Source: Ignelater luminosus (taxonomy: Eukaryota > Arthropoda > Insecta > Coleoptera > Elateridae). From it: DNA of 64,000 bases. The translations under genes and the position numbers were made by a program. The DNA is taken from NCBI GenBank assembly GCA_011009095.1, contig VTPC01000831.1, positions 1 to 64,000 on the forward strand, in the 5' to 3' direction. Every line of letters begins with the position of its first letter. Position 1 is the stretch's first letter. The notes under the pieces were generated by a model. It had not been told where the DNA came from. It did no database searches and was given only the letters and a program-made list of their open reading frames with translations. Of the stretch, positions 13,008 to 25,261 are shown in pieces.

Positions 13008-13235
13008 NNNNNNNNNNNNNNNNNNNNNNNNNNNNNNNNNNNNNNNNNNNNNNNNNNNNNNNNNNNNNNNNNNNNNNNNNNNNNNNNNNNNNNNNNNNNN
13101 NNNNNNNNNNNNNNNNNNNNNNNNNNNNNNNNNNNNNNNNNNNNNNNNNNNNNNNNNNNNNNNNNNNNNNNNNNNNNNNNNNNNNNNNNNNNNNNNNNNN
13201 NNNNNNNNNNNNNNNNNNNNNNNNNNNNNNNNNNN
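13008..13235. other. Assembly gap, 228 N
   Basis: A run of N of non-round length suggests an estimated gap size. Any open frame that crosses it (12887-13294 and relatives) is an artefact of reading N as coding. Confidence 0.99.
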
Positions 13236-13334
13236 TTTCACAGAAAACGCAACATCAAGAGCTAGAGTACCTACGATGTTCAGACATAACATAACGACTA
13301 CGTATAAAAAACAAATGATGAAAAAACTAGATCT

Positions 13335-14200
13335 ATAAGTAATAAAGTTCTTCCGTAATATGTGACCTATGCATCGAATGCTTCTAATGAGATGATTCGT
13401 TTTTTTTAAGGTAGTTCATTCCAGACTACTTCTGCCTCATTTTGACATTGAGCTAAAATGTCAAGAAAGTGGGGTACATTTTAAATCTTAAGCCTAACAT
13501 GTCCCAGATATGATCAATTGGTAAAAAGTCAGGAAGCTTAGAAGATTCTACGTGGTAGTTTCTAATAACAAGAGGAATATGCAGTCATATCTTGCTGGAA
13601 AAGAACATTTTCTATGTCTTGAGAATACAGTACAAATATTGTAAACATATCGTACAGCCATCATGGTACTCACAAAGAAAAGTAGATGTGATCCACTGTC
13701 ATAACCAAAAATATCCTAAAGCATAATTCCAAGAACTTTAGCGATAGCTCTGGGCACAGAAAAAGCAACAATTTGTCTTTCTCCACATGGTTCCAATTTA
13801 ATCTCTCGTTACACCATTTCAAACTTAGGCAACGACGTTCAGCTGTGAAAGATCGCGCCAAGTATAGTCGATAGAAATTAATTCTAAATAAACGAATTCT
13901 TCGATAAATGGAATCCATGGAAGGAAGTCCACGACTTACTGTTCTATACCAATCATTTGCTGCTTGTTAAGTAGTTTTAAATCGGCCCTTTACAGTAAAA
14001 ATTCAAAGGGCTGCAGAGGTCGTACTCTTTAGTCCAGTGCCTCTAGATCGACAATTTCAATCGTCCCAAGACCATGCTTTATAGCAGCTCAATGTAGCGA
14101 CTCAATTTCTATACATCCGGAGACTAATTTCCCTATATGACAAACCAGCTCCCCGCATACGCCGCAGGTGAATAATGCGACCCCTGCCGAATTTGGCTGG
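13335..14200 (-). pseudogene. Tc1-like transposase relic
   Basis: Read on the minus strand, the relic gives an N-terminal helix-turn-helix (GRIIHLRRMRGAGLSYREI, about 14180-14130). A second DNA-binding part follows (SIYRRIRLFRINF, then SLKWCNERLNW, about 13900-13790). A decayed catalytic part has VLFQQDMTAYSS in place of a FQQDNARPH motif (about 13600), and a C-terminal EVVWNELP is near 13420. This order and these motifs match Tc1-type (DDE) transposases. Many stops and frameshifts make it non-functional. The ends were not found; the gap at 13008-13235 may hide one. Confidence 0.75.
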
Positions 14201-14399
14201 TTGGGGAAACTTAAGGTATCTTGTAACTCTGGACATAAAAGACGGCAAAAGAGAGAGAGAATAGGTAGATAAGAACTTGAACACCTTAAACAAGAAATTA
14301 CTAAAAGAAGAACAACTGTACTTTATTAGATCATCATCAAACTCTGCACTTTCTCTGAAAGACAGCATAGTATTTACATAAAAGTCAATTATCTTCCAA

Positions 14400-16130
14400 T
14401 GTCAGATTTCCCGATAATCTTGACGATCTTAGCAAAGAACAAAGCAAAAGGTATCAAAACAGAGGGAACAGGCATATCATAGGCTACTGCTGTTGCACTT
14501 TTGTATGATCTGGTACAATCTGGGATTAATTTTTTTATTCCTTAACACCATAATGCATCTCTATAATGTAAGTGGTACTAAGAATAATCTAACAGAAGAT
14601 GGAAGAAATGAAGCCAATGTTTCTCGGTCAACTTATTCGACGACAATTAAAAATCTAAAACTCAATTATTAAGAATAAGGAATCACTGTACTACATTGTA
14701 ATAAATAATGACAACTTGTTGAAATGTCTTGCTTATTGCACCTTTTTTGATCGAAATTAATTAAGACTCCGATAAAGTCAAAACAAGCATGAATTCGTTC
14801 TTGAATGCTATTTTAAATGATATTAAAATAGAGCCAGTATTGTTTGATAAATTAGCAGCAAAGCACATCTTCAGTTGGAATCTCTTGAAATAAATTCCCA
14901 TAGAGCAGTATAAAAATTGTTAAAAGTCATCATTAACAATAAATATAAATAAAAATAGAATCGTAAGTAAATCTTCAACAAAAGCAAGTTATACTAAAAA
15001 GTGAAAGCAGTACATTCTTAAAAGAGACTTGCAAAGTCACCGTAGTTGAGATTCCTCTTTGACAGTTTCGTTTAATTAAAACAAATACGTATATTATGTA
15101 TGCAGATCAAATACATATCGTATGTATCTAGATATTAGATGATTATTCTTCGAATAAATTAAGTCTTTGTGCATTTGTCACTACCATTACAAAGCAAAAA
15201 TTGTTTATAAGCGACAAAATAATCTTCGTATAAGATGACTGAATAAGCATTAAATTATGCAGTTTAGGCTAGTGATAAATACATTTATATTCAAATTCAT
15301 ATGCATAAAGCAAACTGTCATATACTCGTAGATGATTTCTTCGAAATTTTGTCCCCGAATGTCAAATGGAAAATAAATATTCAGTCATAATGATTTCAAT
15401 ATGGAGAATCTTAAACAACAGCTGCATATAGATTTAGAATTATTAGAAATTCTATTGCATCAAAAGCTTTAAATTTATGAGATCAGCTTCTCATGAATAC
15501 TTATATCCAGTAATTAATAACTTAAAATTTACCAAGTACGCAATGTTTTTTTGTTATATTCTAGAAAATATAGTTACGTTAATATGCTGATTATCCACAT
15601 GTTGTTCCAAAATAAAACTTCCAAATAAGGATGTTCCAAGAAATTAATTTTCTAATTATTATTTATTATATTCAATTAGAAAAAATTTGCCAAAAGCTTC
15701 ACTCCATTAACTTTTTATTATTAATTGTCAGATCGTTTTTATATCGTTTTATCTTAATTAATAGCAATTCTTTTCTACGTTGTAATTGTATCTGTCAGTA
15801 CAAATTTACATTTCATCACGTTTAAAAATCGCTTGAAAGGTAGTAATTCTAAATAAAGAATTTAAATTGCTACATAAAAACGGTTTTCAACAACCATCAA
15901 ACAAATGAGACAATATTATAAAAATCTTCCTATCAGCCGCAAAACTATAGAAGAGAGAAAAAAAGAGAGAGAGAGAGAGAACAACTGGCAACTCTTGCAT
16001 AAGCCAAAAAGCCTTTAAGAAAATTTAAATTCCGACAGTTTTCTAAATATTTAATAGACACGTTATATGTCATCTTTCTTATGTTGGGAATTTAATTTAA
16101 TCGTTAAGAAATACGAAAAAGGCAAATCTG
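14400..16130. other. AT-rich intergenic DNA with (GA)8 tract
   Basis: Very AT-rich, without recognisable coding or RNA features. A perfect GA microsatellite lies at 15965-15980. Confidence 0.5.
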
Positions 16131-16139
16131 TAAGGGCTA

Positions 16140-16370
16140 TTCTTTCAATTTGTTCATCAGTTCCTTGTGGTCCTACTACTCTGGCTCATCATAGAGGTTA
16201 TCCATGCTAATGCGTTCACCCTGTGTAGCTGAGGGCAGGCACCCCTTCGACCTTGCGGCCTGACGAATGTCCATGATCTGGAAAGGATTAGAGTATTGCC
16301 TTCAGGCTTTACGCATTTTATGTTTTCCTGGCGATCAGAAATCCACACCACTCTTCATCGAACGGTCAAT
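16140..16370. other. Short GC-richer segment, unassigned
   Basis: This island of higher GC stands out between AT-rich flanks, and the minus strand is open for 64 codons (16157-16351). No motif is recognised. It may be a piece of an unlabelled mobile element. Confidence 0.25.
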
Positions 16371-16814
16371 TTTTTCTGTAGGACTATGATCGATTTTTAT
16401 ATAGGTAAATTGAAAGTTAGATCTGCCTCTTCTGTCTCTTCATCATATCTGATTAAGATTTTCAAATTTAAATAATGTATTGAAATAAACACGCTTAAAG
16501 GATTGCTATCAAGAATTTTTCTGCTAAGTCAATATGCATTTATAAATAGAAAGAAATTTTCTTGTCTGAGACAAAAAGCAAATATTTTCAAAGCAGAAGA
16601 AAAAAACAACAACTAGAAGACCTCCAGATATATCAAACCATCCAGGAGCATACTTCAGTTGAACAGCTTTTAAGGTTCGCTACTTTCTACTTTGTTAACA
16701 ATAATGACTGTGGTATACATCTGAAAGTAGATTTTCGTTTTTTGGCAAATTACTGATCAGTTTCGTATTAGTTCTTACCATTCTGAAATCGTTGATCGAT
16801 TTCTTTATTGGTTT

Positions 16815-16945
16815 ATTGGTCAGGCCTATACCCTATAACTTCTTCGGCTAATAAATTCATTTCTCATTGTCCTCAGAAACCGCTGACTTAAAGCTAACAA
16901 AGTAGGTAACCATAATTTTGTGACAAGTTAAGGTTATGGTTATAG
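16815..16945. repeat. Dispersed repeat, copy B (partner at 1225-1430)
   Basis: It carries the same blocks as copy A (GGTCAGGCCTAT, then GCTGACTTAAAGCTAAC) but is shorter by about 55 bases between them. The family is not classified. Confidence 0.5.
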
Positions 16946-18500
16946 TGACAAGCGCAAATGAGCTTTCTGCAAAATACTTTCTCTGCAGAGAAAAACCTTC
17001 AACTGATATTTTTTCTATATTTCTAAGTAGAGTCGTAACGTCATCAGTGACGATAGTATGAAATCGTAGGCTATTTCTCTCTAACAACAAGTCTAAAGAC
17101 TCTATACGATCAAACGATCTTGTAGTTTCGAAATGAACGAGGCCTGCAGTAAAAGCTACAGCTGTTTGCAAAAATAACGCAGATTGCTATGAATTTTGGG
17201 TTTAGGTGGTCTAGGTTATAACCCAAGTTATGACCTAATTATTGCAGGTACAGACTGTCATCATTGATTATCATTTTGGCCTTTTGTGGGTTATTGAGTT
17301 TTGCAAATACTTCACCAAAAATTAGAAAAACGAAATATGTACAAACCGACAACTATATGTTACTAGCAAAAAATTTAAAAATACAAAAAGATATACCTAG
17401 CGTAGTTTTTCCAGTCACCAATAAAAGGCAACTGAAGTAAGTAGAATCACTTGGATTGGAATCTAAGCTTAACCTCAAAAGCAATGTAGTGCCATCACGC
17501 CCCAAGTGTATTGACACGAATAATTTGTCTACTTAATTCACTAGATTCTCATGAAGGAACTGAACATGCTCCATTAAGTGCAATATATTCTAAGTGCAAT
17601 AGAATTGCAAGCATAAACGTTAAGAATCGCATACCAAATGTGTAAGCACAACGTATGCAGTTTGTTACTGCTCTATATAATTGCAGCAGCAAAATTGCGT
17701 ATGTGTGAATGCATCTTGAAAGGGAACTGCAGGTAAAAAGCTCAATCTGGGCTATACGGATGCGCACACGGAAACAAAAAAAAAATCAGTTAATAGCTGT
17801 AAGTACGAGAGATAAAGGAGTCACGTGGGCATTAAAGCCACCATTTGGTTTCAGAATCTCATTTTAAATGGCCTTGAGGTACAAAAATGCCTGTCCTCGC
17901 TTTCTGTCGTCGTTATCAATATGATAACTGTTCTGATGGCAAAGAAAAGGATCAGAATTGATCAAAAAGTAATTTTAACTAGCCCGCTTGAGATGGAATG
18001 TCCCAAATGTTAATCAGCATCTGCTAGAATCAAAAGATGTCCTGGAAAAATTGAAGGAATGTAGTTTTTGTCCGCGAACCTGAGTATTCAAATTTGAGAA
18101 TTTAGCAGAACACTTCTAATATACAGAAACTAATGATAACGGTTACTCTATCACACTCCTTGGAAAAGTGGTAGACGTTCAAAGAGGGATTTAACAAAAT
18201 TGGTTTTTTGCTCCTTTTACCGCAATTATGCGTGTTATTACAGTATACTTTTCAAGTTCAAGAGGTTGATCGTTTTCGTTTTTGAATGATAACTCAAGAA
18301 TTAAAGATGGCCCTAAGAGACATTTGCTTTACCTATACTATCCTAAAATATAGGGTATCTCTGAAATGAACGAAGTATTGATACGCTCAATTTCTAAGCT
18401 TAAATTAGGAATAGGTTTTTTAGACAACCCCCTGTAAAAGTTGTCATATCGATTGCAGCAGCCTACTCAGCAACCTATGAAAGTTGAAATTATCAACACT
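16946..18500. other. Intergenic DNA, no gene recognised
   Basis: Open frames are short (up to about 104 codons at 16857-17171 on the minus strand, overlapping the repeat) and show no known domain. Confidence 0.45.
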
Positions 18501-18559
18501 GTTACGATAAGACAATATCGTTACTTTCATATTGTAACAGAAAAAGTTTTTGAAAAGAT

Positions 18560-19225
18560 TTGGGCATAATGTTGACGGTTCTGATTTCAGCGCTTGTCAC
18601 CCTATCCCTGAGAGTCATGCCCAGCATTGCTCTCTCCATAGCTCTTTGTGCGACGGCTATCTTCTTTACCGTGCTTTTTGTAGGAGTCAAGGTTTCTAAC
18701 CTGTATGTCAAGATGGACAACACACACTTATCGAAGACCTTTCTTTTCAAGCACAACGGTATATCTGACTTGAAGACATAGCGAAATCGTTCAAACGTAG
18801 CCCAGGTTAGTCCTATTCGCCTCACAATGTCACACATAAGGTTGTCTCTTCCTAAACGTATCTCATGACCTAAACACTTATATGAGTACACTTGTTAAAT
18901 CTCTGATTTGCCAACTAGGATGCTTTCACTCATGACAAGATTTGTCATAAATTGAGTTTTATTGGTGTTAATTTTGAGACCAACCTTTCGTGATGATGTT
19001 TCTAGTTGTTGTAACATCTGTTTGGCTTCATTTATGCAGTCTGTAATCAATGCTGAATCGTCGGCGAACCTCAGGTGGTTAAGTTTCTCACCGTTTATGC
19101 TTATTCCCATGTCCTCAAAGTCTGTCCGCTTAAACATATATTTCAGAAGTATGGTAAACAACTTTGGGGAGATAACGTCACCCTGACGTACAGCTCCCTA
19201 AATTTGAAAGTTTTTTATTTTTTAT
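18560..19225 (-). mobile_element. RTE-type LINE relic, reverse transcriptase palm to C-terminal part
   Basis: On the minus strand one frame reads AVRQGDVISPKLFTILL (about 19200-19150), then HLRFADDSALITD with the catalytic FADD (about 19080-19040) and a conserved INTNKTQFM. After a stop or short frame break near 18893 it continues as YKCLGHEIRLG, FERFRYVFKSDIPLCLKRKV, AVAQRAMERAMLGMTLRDR. Similarity ends near 18580. It belongs to the same family as 1466-2500 and 19553-22668 but lies in the opposite orientation. Confidence 0.85.
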
Positions 19226-19552
19226 GGAGTTTAACACAAGCTGTGGCACTCTGATGGATGTCTGACTAGGCAGCGGGTAGATACTGTTCCATGATCCTGA
19301 TGGAAGATAGAGCTATTTCACGTACGCAACCCTGTCCATGCAAGTCTTGACTCCCCTCACTTCCTACTTCTGGAAGAAATCAAGTCCTACCCCAGTAGGA
19401 AAATTGGCCATTATATCCTCGTATAATAAACCAAAGACAGTTAAGGCCTTCAGCCTCCGGCGACTTGCTGATTCCCAGCCAAGGTAGTTGTTAGAAAAGA
19501 TGGCAATTAGAGGATGCTGAGAATCCCCGGAAATGACCAGGCTACCAAAGAA

Positions 19553-21107
19553 AACAAACACTGCACGTCATTACATATAACAGAAGACCAGTGTTATCAG
19601 CAGAAAAACTACAGGAATTAGAAGAACTCTCAGATATAAAATGGGCTGTCCTGGGTATTAGCGAACATAAAAGGAAAGAAAAGAACCAGGTAACACTGCA
19701 CTTAGGACATGTGCTATATCACGTCGGTTGAGAGAATGTGAAAGATGGAGGAGTTGGATTTCTGATTAATAAAAGACTCGCACAAAATATCATCTAATTT
19801 GAAGGTATAGGCCCTCGAGTGGTATTCCTTACACTCAGACTAAGAAGGTTATATAAATCTATGCTCCAACAAGCCACACACAAGAAGATTTAGATAAATT
19901 CTATGATGACCTAACAGTCGCACTAGAACAAAAACCTTCCCGGTACACACTTTTGATAGGCAATTTCAATGCCAAATTGGAAACTAGAGAAAACGAGAGC
20001 AAAATTTCCACCGGTCACCACGGATTTGAGGAAAGAAACGAAAGAGGACAAACACTGTTAAACTATCTACTACGGAAAAACCTTTACCAGATGAACAGCT
20101 TCTTCAAAAAGAAAAACAGAAGGAAATTGACCTGATGGATAAGCCCGGACGGCAAGACCAAAAACGAAATTGATTTTATCATTGCTAACAGAAAAGATAC
20201 CATTCAAGATGTTATGGTACTAAACAAATTCACAATAGGGAGTGATCCTAGAGCGGTTACAGCAAAAGTAACGAAAAATTTAAAAAAAGGAATGATCTAA
20301 AATGGTACCAAGAGCATCGAGACAACCAGCAAGTCAAAGCAGAAAAAAGTTAAAAGAGACAATTGAGCAAAATCTGAGGAAGATAAACAGCCAAGAGGAA
20401 GATGGAAACATAGACTTAGTAAACGCTAAGATTGTAAACGCCGTTAAAGAAGCAGAGAGAACGTGTAGCACAAAACAAAGTAAATACAAAAATAAACTTA
20501 GCCAGGAAATAAAGAAACTTATGAAGGAAATAAGAAATATGAAAGAGAAGTATGACACAAACCAAACATAGTTAAGGAACATAGACAAAGAGATATCCAA
20601 GGCTATCCGAACAGATGTAAGAAAATGCAACTCAAAAGAGATAAAGAGGGTCATTGAAGAAAATAAGGGAATGAAAGTTCTAAGGAAAACCATGTCAGAA
20701 GGTCAAAAGAACATCAACAGACTTACTAAAAGAAACGATCAATTAACAACTAACAAGACAGAGATACTCAACACTGTCGAAAAATTTTATGTTGAAGTTT
20801 ACACTGACAAGGCAGAAGATGAAGACACTGGCATTTCTGAAATAAAAAACCAGGTTCAGAAGATATACATTGTACCATGTATCACTGTGCAGGAAGTGCA
20901 AAAGGCCTTAAAAGAGAGGAAGATAAACAAGTCGCCCGGTGACGATGAAATAACTATTGACGCCATAAAAACAGAAGAGTCACTACTTAGAGGAATAACA
21001 CCATCTCAGTGGAATAGAGTTGTAATAATATTAATCCATAAAAAGAGAGATATTACAAACCTGCAGAACTACCGACCTATAAGCCTGCTCTCCCAAGCAT
21101 ACAACTA
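19553..21107 (+). mobile_element. RTE-type LINE relic, 5' part (endonuclease to reverse transcriptase fingers)
   Basis: The apurinic-type endonuclease starts near 19553 and has SAEKLQELEELSDIKW (about 19600), the LLIGNFNAKLETRENE metal-site motif with GNFNA for GDFNA (about 19955), and WISPDGKTKNEIDFII (about 20140). A lysine-rich linker follows, then reverse transcriptase fingers at 20671-21107 (KINKSPGDDEITIDAIK and NYRPISLLSQAY). Several frameshifts and stops are present. The element resumes after the inserted transposon at 22413. Confidence 0.88.
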
Positions 21108-22412
21108 AAGGGTTTTCCAATAAGAGGTGTTATTTTGATATTCAAAGAAAAGTGCCATTTTTTAATATAAATGATCGGATGTTTATTTCATTATAAAGAG
21201 GAAGGTATGCCGTTAATAGTGGAAAATAACATCAGGCAAATGACCACCACGACCACGCTTACAGGACAATATCCTTTTCATGAAATTTTCCATAACCAAA
21301 TCGCAAAGTGGCTGCCCTATGTCCTCGATAGCCTCACGAATTCCATCGTTGAGGTCTTGAATCGACGCTGGGCTGTTGGCGTAGACCTTCTCTTTCACGT
21401 GGCCCCAAAGAAAGAAGTCGCAAGGTGTTAAATCACAAGATCTCGGTGGCCAATTGTGATCACCTCTTCGAGAGATAACACGGTCCGGAAACTTTTTCCG
21501 TAAAAGATCAATGGTTTCGTTGCTTGTGTGGCACGTAGCGCCGTCTTGTTGAAAGTAAACGTTGTCCAGATCAATACCATCCAATTCCGGCCATAAAAAA
21601 TCGTTAATCATCTCTCGATAGCGCAATCCAGTCACCGTAACTGTTGCTCCAGCCTCATTTTCGAAAAAGTAAGGTCCAATGACTCCGCCGGACCATAAAC
21701 CGCACCAAACAGTCACACGTTGAGGATAGAGAGACTTTTCAACAATAACTCTTGGATTTTCTGAGCCCCAGATCCGACAATTTTGCTTGTTGACGAAGCC
21801 ACCGAGGTGGAAATGGGCCTCATCACTCAAGATGATTTTTCGATGGAATTCTGGATCATTTTCATGCATTTCAACGACCCAATCAGCAAAGACACGACGT
21901 TGTTGATGATCGGCCGGCTTGAGTTCTTGTGTTAACTGGACTTTATAAGCCTTAAGACCGAAATCTTTATGCAAAATACGGTGTAATGACGTTTGTGGAA
22001 TGGCTAATTCCAAAGAACGACGAGCAATGGACAAACCTGGATTTTCTTTAACACTTTCGGCTACAACAGCAATATTCTCGGCTGTTCTTGAGCGACGTGC
22101 ACGGGTTTTATTCTTCACATCACTAACTTGTCCCAAGAGCTCGAATTTTTTCACCAATTTCTGTATTGCGGTCCGACAAGGTGCTTCACGGTGACCCAAA
22201 AATGTTCGAGTTTTACGAACCGTCTCTGCCAAATTTTCACCATTTTTATAGTGAATTTTAATAATTTCAATGCGTTGTTGAAGCGTGTATCGTTCCATAT
22301 TTATTAATGGCGTAGTTTCTACTTGTCAAATGTCAAAAAATGATAGCTTCAAAAGTGACATCTACCGAAATAGCGGGCTATTCAAAATAACACTTCTTAT
22401 TGGAAAACCCTT
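21108..22412 (-). mobile_element. DD41D (rosa/Visitor-like) transposon, 1,305 bp, TA target duplication
   Basis: The ends are inverted repeats starting AAGGGTTTTCCAATAAGA on both sides, with one mismatch over 31 bases. TA flanks the element at 21106-21107 and 22413-22414. It interrupts the RTE reverse transcriptase between NYRPISLLSQAY and KIITERL, so it is younger than that LINE. Near-identical ends and an uninterrupted transposase suggest recent movement. Confidence 0.94.
21213..22298 (-). CDS. DD41D transposase, Tc1/mariner (IS630) superfamily, full length
   Basis: This 361-residue protein would bind the element's inverted repeats and catalyse cut-and-paste transposition into TA sites. 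The start ATG gives MERYTLQQRIEIIKIHY, a helix-turn-helix opening typical of this group; a second DNA-binding part runs to about residue 125. Catalytic aspartates are D159 (ILSDEAHF), D252 (FQQDGATCH) and D294 (TPCDFFLWG). There are 41 residues between the last two, hence the DD41D class. No stop or frameshift is visible, and the length fits the class. The start lies about 114 bases inside the right terminal repeat and the stop about 105 bases from the left end. Activity is inferred, not shown. Confidence 0.92.
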   Translation of the reverse strand: MERYTLQQRIEIIKIHYKNGENLAETVRKTRTFLGHREAPCRTAIQKLVKKFELLGQVSDVKNKTRARRSRTAENIAVVAESVKENPGLSIARRSLELAIPQTSLHRILHKDFGLKAYKVQLTQELKPADHQQRRVFADWVVEMHENDPEFHRKIILSDEAHFHLGGFVNKQNCRIWGSENPRVIVEKSLYPQRVTVWCGLWSGGVIGPYFFENEAGATVTVTGLRYREMINDFLWPELDGIDLDNVYFQQDGATCHTSNETIDLLRKKFPDRVISRRGDHNWPPRSCDLTPCDFFLWGHVKEKVYANSPASIQDLNDGIREAIEDIGQPLCDLVMENFMKRILSCKRGRGGHLPDVIFHY

Positions 22413-22668
22413 TATTTATGAAGATAATCACAGAAAGGCTAAACAAGTTAGATTTCTACCAGCCTAGAGGACAAGCGGGTATTAGGTCTGGATACGGCAC
22501 TAACGACCATCTACAGTATAACAAGCACTTGATTCTTGCGTTTGTTGATTACAAGAAAGCATTTGACACTGTCAACCAGCACAAAATGCTAAAATCTCTT
22601 GCCGAGTGCCGGATAGATTCTAGGTACTATATCAACATAGTCTAAATCCTCTACACTAAAAAACTGTT
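22413..22668 (+). mobile_element. RTE-type LINE relic, 3' continuation after the nested transposon
   Basis: It resumes with KIITERLNKLDFYQP, QAGIRSGYGTNDHLQ and the palm motif LAFVDYKKAFDTV (about 22535-22575), ending in CRIDSRYYINIV near 22646. With 19553-21107 it forms one element separated by the 1,305-bp insertion. The joined sequence still has a one-base frame error at the junction, so the LINE was probably decayed before the insertion. The rest of the palm (FADD) and the 3' end are missing. Confidence 0.88.
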
Positions 22669-22689
22669 ACGCTAATGAAAAATTAAAAA

Positions 22690-23017
22690 ACTCATATATT
22701 TTTCGAATCAGTAAATGATTTGAGTAAAAAATCTCATCCCAAAATCTCACTTTGTTTAAAAATATTTAGAAAAGGGGGGATTGTAAATGAAACTTTGACA
22801 TCCCATATCTCGAAAACGGTGCACTTTAGGCAAAAAAGTTATATGACAGAAAAGTCTCAATTCTTGCCGAGCAATGCGCTTGCCAAATATTTGTTCTCAT
22901 TCTCAATTTTGTTTTTGAGTAAAATCAAATTTTCCCGTGCGCTTTCTGAAGAAAACGAGAGAGCAGTTTTTGTTACTAAATGGTTTCTTTTTCGACAACT
23001 GAAATTCACCCAATAGT
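22690..23017 (-). mobile_element. Unclassified interspersed repeat, relative of 8575-9122
   Basis: Read on the minus strand it starts near TACTATTGGGTGAATTT and contains GTCATATAACTTTTTTG and GCACCGTTTTCGAGATATG, matching blocks of the 8575-9122 repeat in the same order. There is no coding motif. It directly follows the truncated RTE end. Confidence 0.5.
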
Positions 23018-25261
23018 ATATGCCATAGAGCAAAAACCATGTAATAAATTTTATTTTAATATTATAGTCTCCATAATATTAGAAAAACAAAAAACCATAA
23101 ATGATTGATAGATACAGCAGCACTTTTTGTCTCTACATTGTTCCTAGATTCCAAACTCGATCTAATTATTTTTCTTTTCAGTAGCTGAACATAAATTTTT
23201 AAAAAGGTGTGTACGCTATTCGTTAAATTGAATGTAGATTTACATAAAAAAATAGTAGAATTATTTTGTTAATGATGTAACACGTGTTTTAAAGAAGTAT
23301 TATTGTTTTGCCCTATATTCTCCCCTCGTAGGGAGATGAGGGCAAAACCATAATGTACAATGTGGTACTACATAGATTAAATATCAAATCCACAATTAAA
23401 TTTGAATTATTTTCATTTTTTTTGCAATTTTTTACATTTCTCATTTCATACGGACTATGTACTATACGGACTCCCAAAAATGCCTTCATGCATCATACAC
23501 CTACTTCTGTAATAAAAAATAGTATGCTCTGTGAACGAGTTCAATTTGCAAGATTGTTTGGAAAATACGGTTTCATTGACTTCAACTAAAAATAAAAGCG
23601 TTCGTAATTCCTAATTTATTTACAAAAAATACAATTTTTTTAAACAAGATAATAATAAAAAAACTCAATGTACTCTTTGAAAACAACAACAGAAAACGTT
23701 AAAAATAACTTTAAAACATTTTTCTCTCTTATCTTCATACTATTTTATTAAACTAACATGCCTGAGTGCATAAAATAAAAATAAAATTCTATAAATAATT
23801 TCGGGTGCTGATGTCTAGCCTATAATAAACTATAGTAAATATAGGGAGTGAACCTTTAGGGTTATAAATATTTCATCGTAAAAATTAAAACGACATTTAC
23901 CTACAGAAAAACGTGGTCTATAATTTAAATACAAAAAACAAATTCCAAAGATAAATATATTAATGTAAAAAAGATCGATAATAAATTAAATTAATACGGC
24001 TTTATTGATTCTTAACTTTAATAATAATGAGCTTTCCTATTTTAATAGATTTTAAATTCATTGTTGCATCATATTTATATTATTACTTCCAGGATATCCT
24101 TTATATAAATCTTTACAGATGATGCACAACCTTTCTACATAATATAATATATTACAGCTGAAAGTAGTTAACGTCAAGAGACCATCTTATAACAGCGCAG
24201 CGTCCTTTAATAATACAAAGAATAATAAAATTAATTTCAATAAACAGTAATAAAATAAAGCAGCAACAGTGAACAAAGCAACGGCGGCGCCCCTTACGAG
24301 AGAAAAACTTATTAACTAACCCATCACATTATTGTATTGTCCGTGATTCCTACAACAATCCAAGCATATACAGAATCCGCAGGTAATTAAAACTTTAAAC
24401 ATTGCCCATACAATAAATTATGTTTATCTGATGAGAAGTTAGTTAAAGAGTAGAATGTGCTCCGAGCCGTGCGCAGTATTCACCCGTACGTACACCACGT
24501 TTACGGGAGTCACTGCACCTGTGCATCCCAAAGAAAACAACCCGACTTTTATAATAATGCATTGCGTGTAATTAAATTTCGGTTTGATAATGTCAAACCT
24601 TCCAGCCCATCGAATATTCTATGAATGCCAAGGAAAGATAGCGCACCGGGATGATGCCAGATATATATTTTAAGGCGCTTATAAATCCGATGAAAGGGGG
24701 GAACTCGTTTTATGTTTCTTATGTAAAGTGAAACTCTGTAACGATAGGAATAGGTATCCATTTTCCAGCTATCGATGATTTATTTTTATAATTATTTTTT
24801 CCACGAAATTAACTATTGATTCCTTATAAATATAATATAAGGCGAGATAACGGAAAACTCATTTCGATACAGATAGTAAAGAATTGCTACCACCACCTAA
24901 AGCAAATAATGGGATTAATTATGTTTTGTGATAAGCAAAAAGGAAGAAGATAACTTTTTCTTGCTAATCCAAATTTTAATTTAGATAATAAAGAACATCA
25001 AGTCGTATTTTATCACTTTTATTTTGTGTCACTTCTACCCGTATACTCTTTATGAAAATGCTTTTGAATGAACAAAAGAACTTTTCTTTACGCTTTACTT
25101 GATTGGTGCATAGTTTCGCAGTAAAAGGGGAAATGTGTAAGTAATTATTCTTCACCGATTTACTGAAACCTTTTAAAATTTATAAATACGTCAATCAAGC
25201 CCTTATACATATTATGTGGATATTTACTTTAATTGTAGCTTTAAAATCCATTTAGCTGTTG
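23018..25261. other. AT-rich intergenic DNA
   Basis: No gene recognised. A short GC-richer patch at about 24450-24560 has no recognisable motif. Confidence 0.5.

Noticed and set aside
12887..13294. Open frames of up to 135 codons across 12887-13294 on both strands
   Set aside because: They exist only because the 228-N gap is read through; the real sequence on each side gives about 40 and 17 codons.
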